Below, in pieces: positions 21,175 through 23,446 of a stretch of DNA of 23,446 nt; the stretch's first letter is position 1, and the number at the start of each line of letters is the position of its first letter. Where the stretch lies: contig CALEFQ010000112.1 in NCBI GenBank assembly GCA_937877125.1, positions 1 to 23,446 on the forward strand, written 5' to 3'. The notes under the pieces are model-generated. The model was not told the DNA's origin. It worked only from the letters and a program-made list of their open reading frames with translations, and ran no database searches. This DNA comes from an uncultured bacterium. GTDB taxonomy: Bacteria; Patescibacteriota; CALEFQ01. Both the position numbers and the translations under genes were made by a program.

Positions 21175-22155
21175 ATGTCACGAAACAAAAAACCTCTCGC
21201 GCGAGAGATCATGACCGACCGAGTTCCGGTCGCGTCATTGACCGACAAAATCGGCGCCGTCACGACACAGCTGCAGGAGAATATCGGCCGATTGGAATCC
21301 ATTACCTATATTTACGTGGTTGACGCCCGGCAACGATTAGTCAACGTCCTCTCGATCAAAGATCTTTACCGCCATCCGGCGGAAAAGCCGCTATCGGAAA
21401 TCCTGCCGAAACGCCCTCTGTTTTCGGTCAAACCGGACGATTCCCAAGAAGCGGTTGCCTTCCTGGCGGTGCGCAACAAACTTCATCACCTACCGGTAGT
21501 AGATTCAAATAATCGATTACTCGGCGCTATTCTGCCGGACGCCTTGCTAACCACCCTGGAACGGGAAGGCCGCGAAGATATGCTACGTCTGGCCGGTGTG
21601 CATCCCGTCCAGGCTACTTACGACGACATTTTCAAAATTTCCGTCGGCCGCTCGCTGTGGCACCGTTTGCCTTGGCTTTTGCTCGGCCTCATCGGCGGCA
21701 TCCTGGCCGCGGAGCTTATCGCCGGTTTTACCGTCACTCTGGAAGAAAATCTGATCCTGGCGGCCTTCATCCCGCTGATCGTCTATATGAGCGACGCCGT
21801 CGGCACCCAAATGGAAGTTTTCGCCGTGCGCGATTTTGCCGTCCACCAGAAACTAAATTACGCCAAATATTTCTGGCGCCAGTATTCCATCGTCTTGCTG
21901 ATTGCTCTCCTGATCAGCGCCGCCCTGTTTGCGGTCAGCCTGATCCTCTATCAGGATCTAATAGTCACGACCGTTTTGGCCCTGGCCCTGTTCATCGCGA
22001 TCAATGCCTCGGTCCTAACCGGGCTCCTTATTCCCTTTATTTTCCGAAAGATGGAACTTGATCCCGCCAATGCCAGCGGGCCGATCGCCACGATCCTGCA
22101 AGACGTGATCAGTATCACTATTTATTTTACGATTGCCACTTGGCTGTTACGGTAA
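21175..22155 (+). CDS. MgtE-like divalent cation transporter without N-terminal domain
   Basis: 326 residues: two CBS domains (about 10-135, AREIMTDRVPVASLTDKIG and LSEILPKRPLFSVKPDDSQEAV), a connecting helix, then five membrane helices from about 168. MgtE landmarks in the pore domain are FIPLIVYMSDAVGTQMEVFAVRD, a variant of the usual MGGNAGTQ pattern, and DPANASGPIATILQDVISI, carrying the conserved Asp residues. Full-length MgtE has about 450 residues with an N-terminal superhelical domain that helps close the gate; it is absent here. Mg2+ is the likely substrate, but the changed pore motif leaves room for another ion. Preceded by a TTCTGAATTTTGAATT repeat; no SD. Confidence 0.88.
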   Translation: MSRNKKPLAREIMTDRVPVASLTDKIGAVTTQLQENIGRLESITYIYVVDARQRLVNVLSIKDLYRHPAEKPLSEILPKRPLFSVKPDDSQEAVAFLAVRNKLHHLPVVDSNNRLLGAILPDALLTTLEREGREDMLRLAGVHPVQATYDDIFKISVGRSLWHRLPWLLLGLIGGILAAELIAGFTVTLEENLILAAFIPLIVYMSDAVGTQMEVFAVRDFAVHQKLNYAKYFWRQYSIVLLIALLISAALFAVSLILYQDLIVTTVLALALFIAINASVLTGLLIPFIFRKMELDPANASGPIATILQDVISITIYFTIATWLLR

Positions 22156-22179
22156 AAAATTATCACTTAAACAATTATC

Positions 22180-22875
22180 ATGTCAGTAGAAACATGGGCT
22201 CCCGACGAATATCTTAAAGAGTTTTCCGGCAAACAATGGCTGGAGTCAGTAAATTTTTTTGAAAGCGATTTTGTCAATGCCCGTGACATAATGCTTGAAA
22301 TCCAGCAAAGAATAAAGCGAGAATCACTGCTAGGCGAAGGAGGTATTGCAAAGGTGTTTGATCTGGGTAATGGTTACTGTTTGAAACTTATGCCCAATCG
22401 TGAAAACAGCCCACAGCGCGATCTATATAAACTAGGCAATACGACGCAACAGGAAGCAAAATTTCTGCGCGAACTAAATGACTTTGAATACCAAGGTGTC
22501 CGAACTCCAAAAGTTACTGCTTACTATGTCGGCCGCAAAGGAACTGCGATTATCATGGAAACCATGGATGCCACAAACTTACAACAGGCACTCAATGGCA
22601 AAGAAAAATTTCCGGAAAATTTTAACTACGAAGATTTTTATGGCCGCCTTTCTGAATATGTCGATCAGCTTCATACCAAGAAAGGTATTGCCCACGGAGA
22701 TTTGTTTGCTCGTAATGTAATGATCGATCGCCAGACGGGAAGGCCGGTTGTCATTGACTTCGGACGCGCTCGACATATTGATCCCAAAAATGTTGACCGA
22801 GATCCTAGTGCCCAAGAAGATCTTAAGCTTCTTGAAAGTGATATTTATGAAAAACTAGAAAAACATTTTAGCTGA
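22180..22875 (+). CDS. Protein-kinase-like protein (RIO/Bud32-like)
   Basis: 231 residues with kinase-fold landmarks in order: glycine loop LLGEGGIAKVFDL (50-62), ATP-binding Lys in YCLKLM (Lys69), a helix C-like Glu in QQEAKFLREL (Glu92), hinge-like IIMETMD, catalytic loop AHGDLFARNVMID (Asp174, Asn179) and the metal Asp in VIDFGRAR (Asp193). HGDLxxxN and DFGxAR are typical of RIO, Bud32 and small-molecule kinases rather than of Hanks-type kinases. The short C-lobe also fits. The substrate is unknown. It lies 24 nt after the MgtE-like gene. Confidence 0.85.
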   Translation: MSVETWAPDEYLKEFSGKQWLESVNFFESDFVNARDIMLEIQQRIKRESLLGEGGIAKVFDLGNGYCLKLMPNRENSPQRDLYKLGNTTQQEAKFLRELNDFEYQGVRTPKVTAYYVGRKGTAIIMETMDATNLQQALNGKEKFPENFNYEDFYGRLSEYVDQLHTKKGIAHGDLFARNVMIDRQTGRPVVIDFGRARHIDPKNVDRDPSAQEDLKLLESDIYEKLEKHFS

Positions 22876-22883
22876 ATCTGGCC

Positions 22884-22912
22884 TTGACAAATTATTTATA
22901 TTATGATATATA
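22884..22912 (+). promoter_or_regulatory. Promoter of the 22947 gene
   Basis: TTGACA (22884-22889), a 17-nt spacer and TATATA (22907-22912). Confidence 0.6.
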
Positions 22913-22946
22913 TTAACAACCTCGTTTTACCTGAAAGGAGAAACCT

Positions 22947-23144
22947 ATGTTGACCTATACGGAAAATGTCCTTGAGCTGGCCCAGAGAAAGGTCCGCGAA
23001 ATGATCGAAATCCAGGCGGAAATCGGTCAAATCGAGGTCGGCAAAGGCATCATCTACGTGGCCACCAAGAAAGAATTGCTGAAGGATCCTTCTTCCTTCA
23101 AGGCTGAAAACCGCATTTTTTTTATCAGCCACTGGAAATGGTAG
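22947..23144 (+). CDS. Hypothetical small protein, 65 aa
   Basis: Not recognised. It has its own promoter, an SD (AAAGGAG, 6 nt before the ATG) and a strong terminator, so it is an expressed single gene. The first 30 residues look helical (NVLELAQRKVREMIEIQAEI), followed by a strand GIIYVATKKEL and an aromatic end (RIFFISHWKW). No signal peptide or membrane helix. Confidence 0.8.
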   Translation: MLTYTENVLELAQRKVREMIEIQAEIGQIEVGKGIIYVATKKELLKDPSSFKAENRIFFISHWKW

Positions 23145-23154
23145 CCTTTCTATC

Positions 23155-23189
23155 ACAGGTCCAAACATCCGTGCGGACCTGTTTTTTTT
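23155..23189 (+). terminator. Intrinsic terminator of the 22947 gene
   Basis: ACAGGTCC (23155-23162) pairs with GGACCTGT (23175-23182), followed by seven T. Confidence 0.95.
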
Positions 23190-23249
23190 AAGCAAAATTA
23201 ATATTGGCAAGTAACTTAAAACTTGATACGATCATCAAAATATATCAGT

Positions 23250-23258
23250 TGCTATAAT
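23250..23258 (+). promoter_or_regulatory. Extended -10 promoter of the last gene
   Basis: TGCTATAAT: a perfect TATAAT at 23253-23258 with the TGn extension. No good -35 box at normal spacing is seen. Confidence 0.55.
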
Positions 23259-23313
23259 TTGTTAAATGTCTTAGATATTTAGGAGGCAACTTCAATAAAG
23301 GAGGTGTTAACGT

Positions 23314-23421
23314 ATGCAACGAGTTCTAATTTCCGCTCGTGAGTATGCTCCCAAAGTGATTTCCGATCCGGAAAAGCCGGAGTGGGCCCGAGTCGCCCTG
23401 TTGGAAAACCACATCTACCTG
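23314..23421 (+). CDS. Start of a small unknown gene, cut by contig end
   Basis: The SD AAAGGAGGTG (23297-23306) precedes the ATG by 7 nt. The genuine translation is about 36 residues, from MQRVLISAREYAPKVISDPE to LLENHIYL. The frame then runs into adapter sequence, which translates as RSEEHTSE and is not part of the protein. No family is recognised. The gene layout (own promoter, strong SD, short N-terminus) resembles the genes at 2559, 11305 and 22947. Confidence 0.7.
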
Positions 23422-23446
23422 AGATCGGAAGAGCACACGTCTGAAC
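23422..23446. other. Illumina TruSeq adapter remnant
   Basis: All 25 bases to the end of the window match the TruSeq read-1 adapter, starting AGATCGGAAGAGCACACGTC and continuing with TGAAC. This is sequencing artefact, not genome, and marks an untrimmed contig edge. Confidence 0.97.

Noticed and set aside
20505..21302. Minus-strand frame of 265 codons
   Set aside because: Antisense to three plus-strand genes with conserved motifs and close spacing; Ser/Arg-rich composition is typical of a shadow frame.

Overview
The window reads as a piece of a bacterial chromosome, most likely a Patescibacteria/CPR lineage (Parcubacteria-like; this is inference, as no rRNA or species marker is present). Support comes from compact minus-strand housekeeping operons, an archaeal-type (d)CMP kinase, Lys/Glu-rich tails on L19 and NusA, a K+-independent-type membrane pyrophosphatase, tRNA genes with encoded CCA, many genes without a Shine-Dalgarno (SD) sequence beside small genes with very strong ones, and short-word A/T-rich inverted repeats at operon borders. 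The last 25 bases match the Illumina TruSeq adapter, so the window ends at an untrimmed contig edge.

Layout. 1-2441 (minus): pseudouridine synthase rluD, (d)CMP kinase, ribosomal protein L19, then tRNA-Leu(GAG) followed by a palindromic element. 2486-3040 (plus): a small unknown gene with its own promoter and terminator. 3041-3600: non-coding, with two minus-strand promoters and a structured RNA candidate. 3601-5118 (minus): a large polytopic membrane protein. 5272-6191 (plus): two promoter-terminator pairs, then a secreted 3D-domain wall hydrolase. 6201-6608 (minus): Nudix hydrolase. 6666-8167 (plus): tRNA-Cys, a GIY-YIG protein, tRNA-Leu(TAA) and tRNA-Arg(CCG), surrounded by palindromes, tRNA fragments and a 136-bp tandem repeat. 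8194-11237 (minus): trigger factor, endonuclease IV and family 4 uracil-DNA glycosylase. 11305-11571 (plus): small unknown gene. 11672-15541 (minus): nusA-hppA with a recognisable promoter. 15555-18938 (minus): RNase HII, SAM methyltransferase, a 55-codon coupled membrane peptide, YraN nuclease, and a metallophosphoesterase broken by an in-frame TAA. 19028-22875 (plus): tRNA-Pro, PhzF-like protein, cupin, unknown GHHR protein, short MgtE-like transporter, kinase-like protein. 22884-23446 (plus): one small unknown gene and the start of another.

The most unusual signal is around the tRNA genes. All five have palindromic elements touching or overlapping an end of the mature tRNA. Two types are visible: hairpins with a conserved 3x3 internal loop (GAA opposite GAA, GTA or a variant) and divergent stems, and about 80-nt doublets of oppositely oriented hairpins sharing an 11-nt loop (TCGRCRAGCTY) inserted directly after the CCA. 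The doublets are followed by a fresh copy of the host tRNA 3' end. This looks like a small, tRNA-end-targeted palindromic repeat system. Other points to check are the ochre stop inside the metallophosphoesterase, a multibranched RNA candidate at 3158-3327, a wall hydrolase whose signal peptide has no canonical start codon, and a 136-residue extracytoplasmic extension on the pyrophosphatase.
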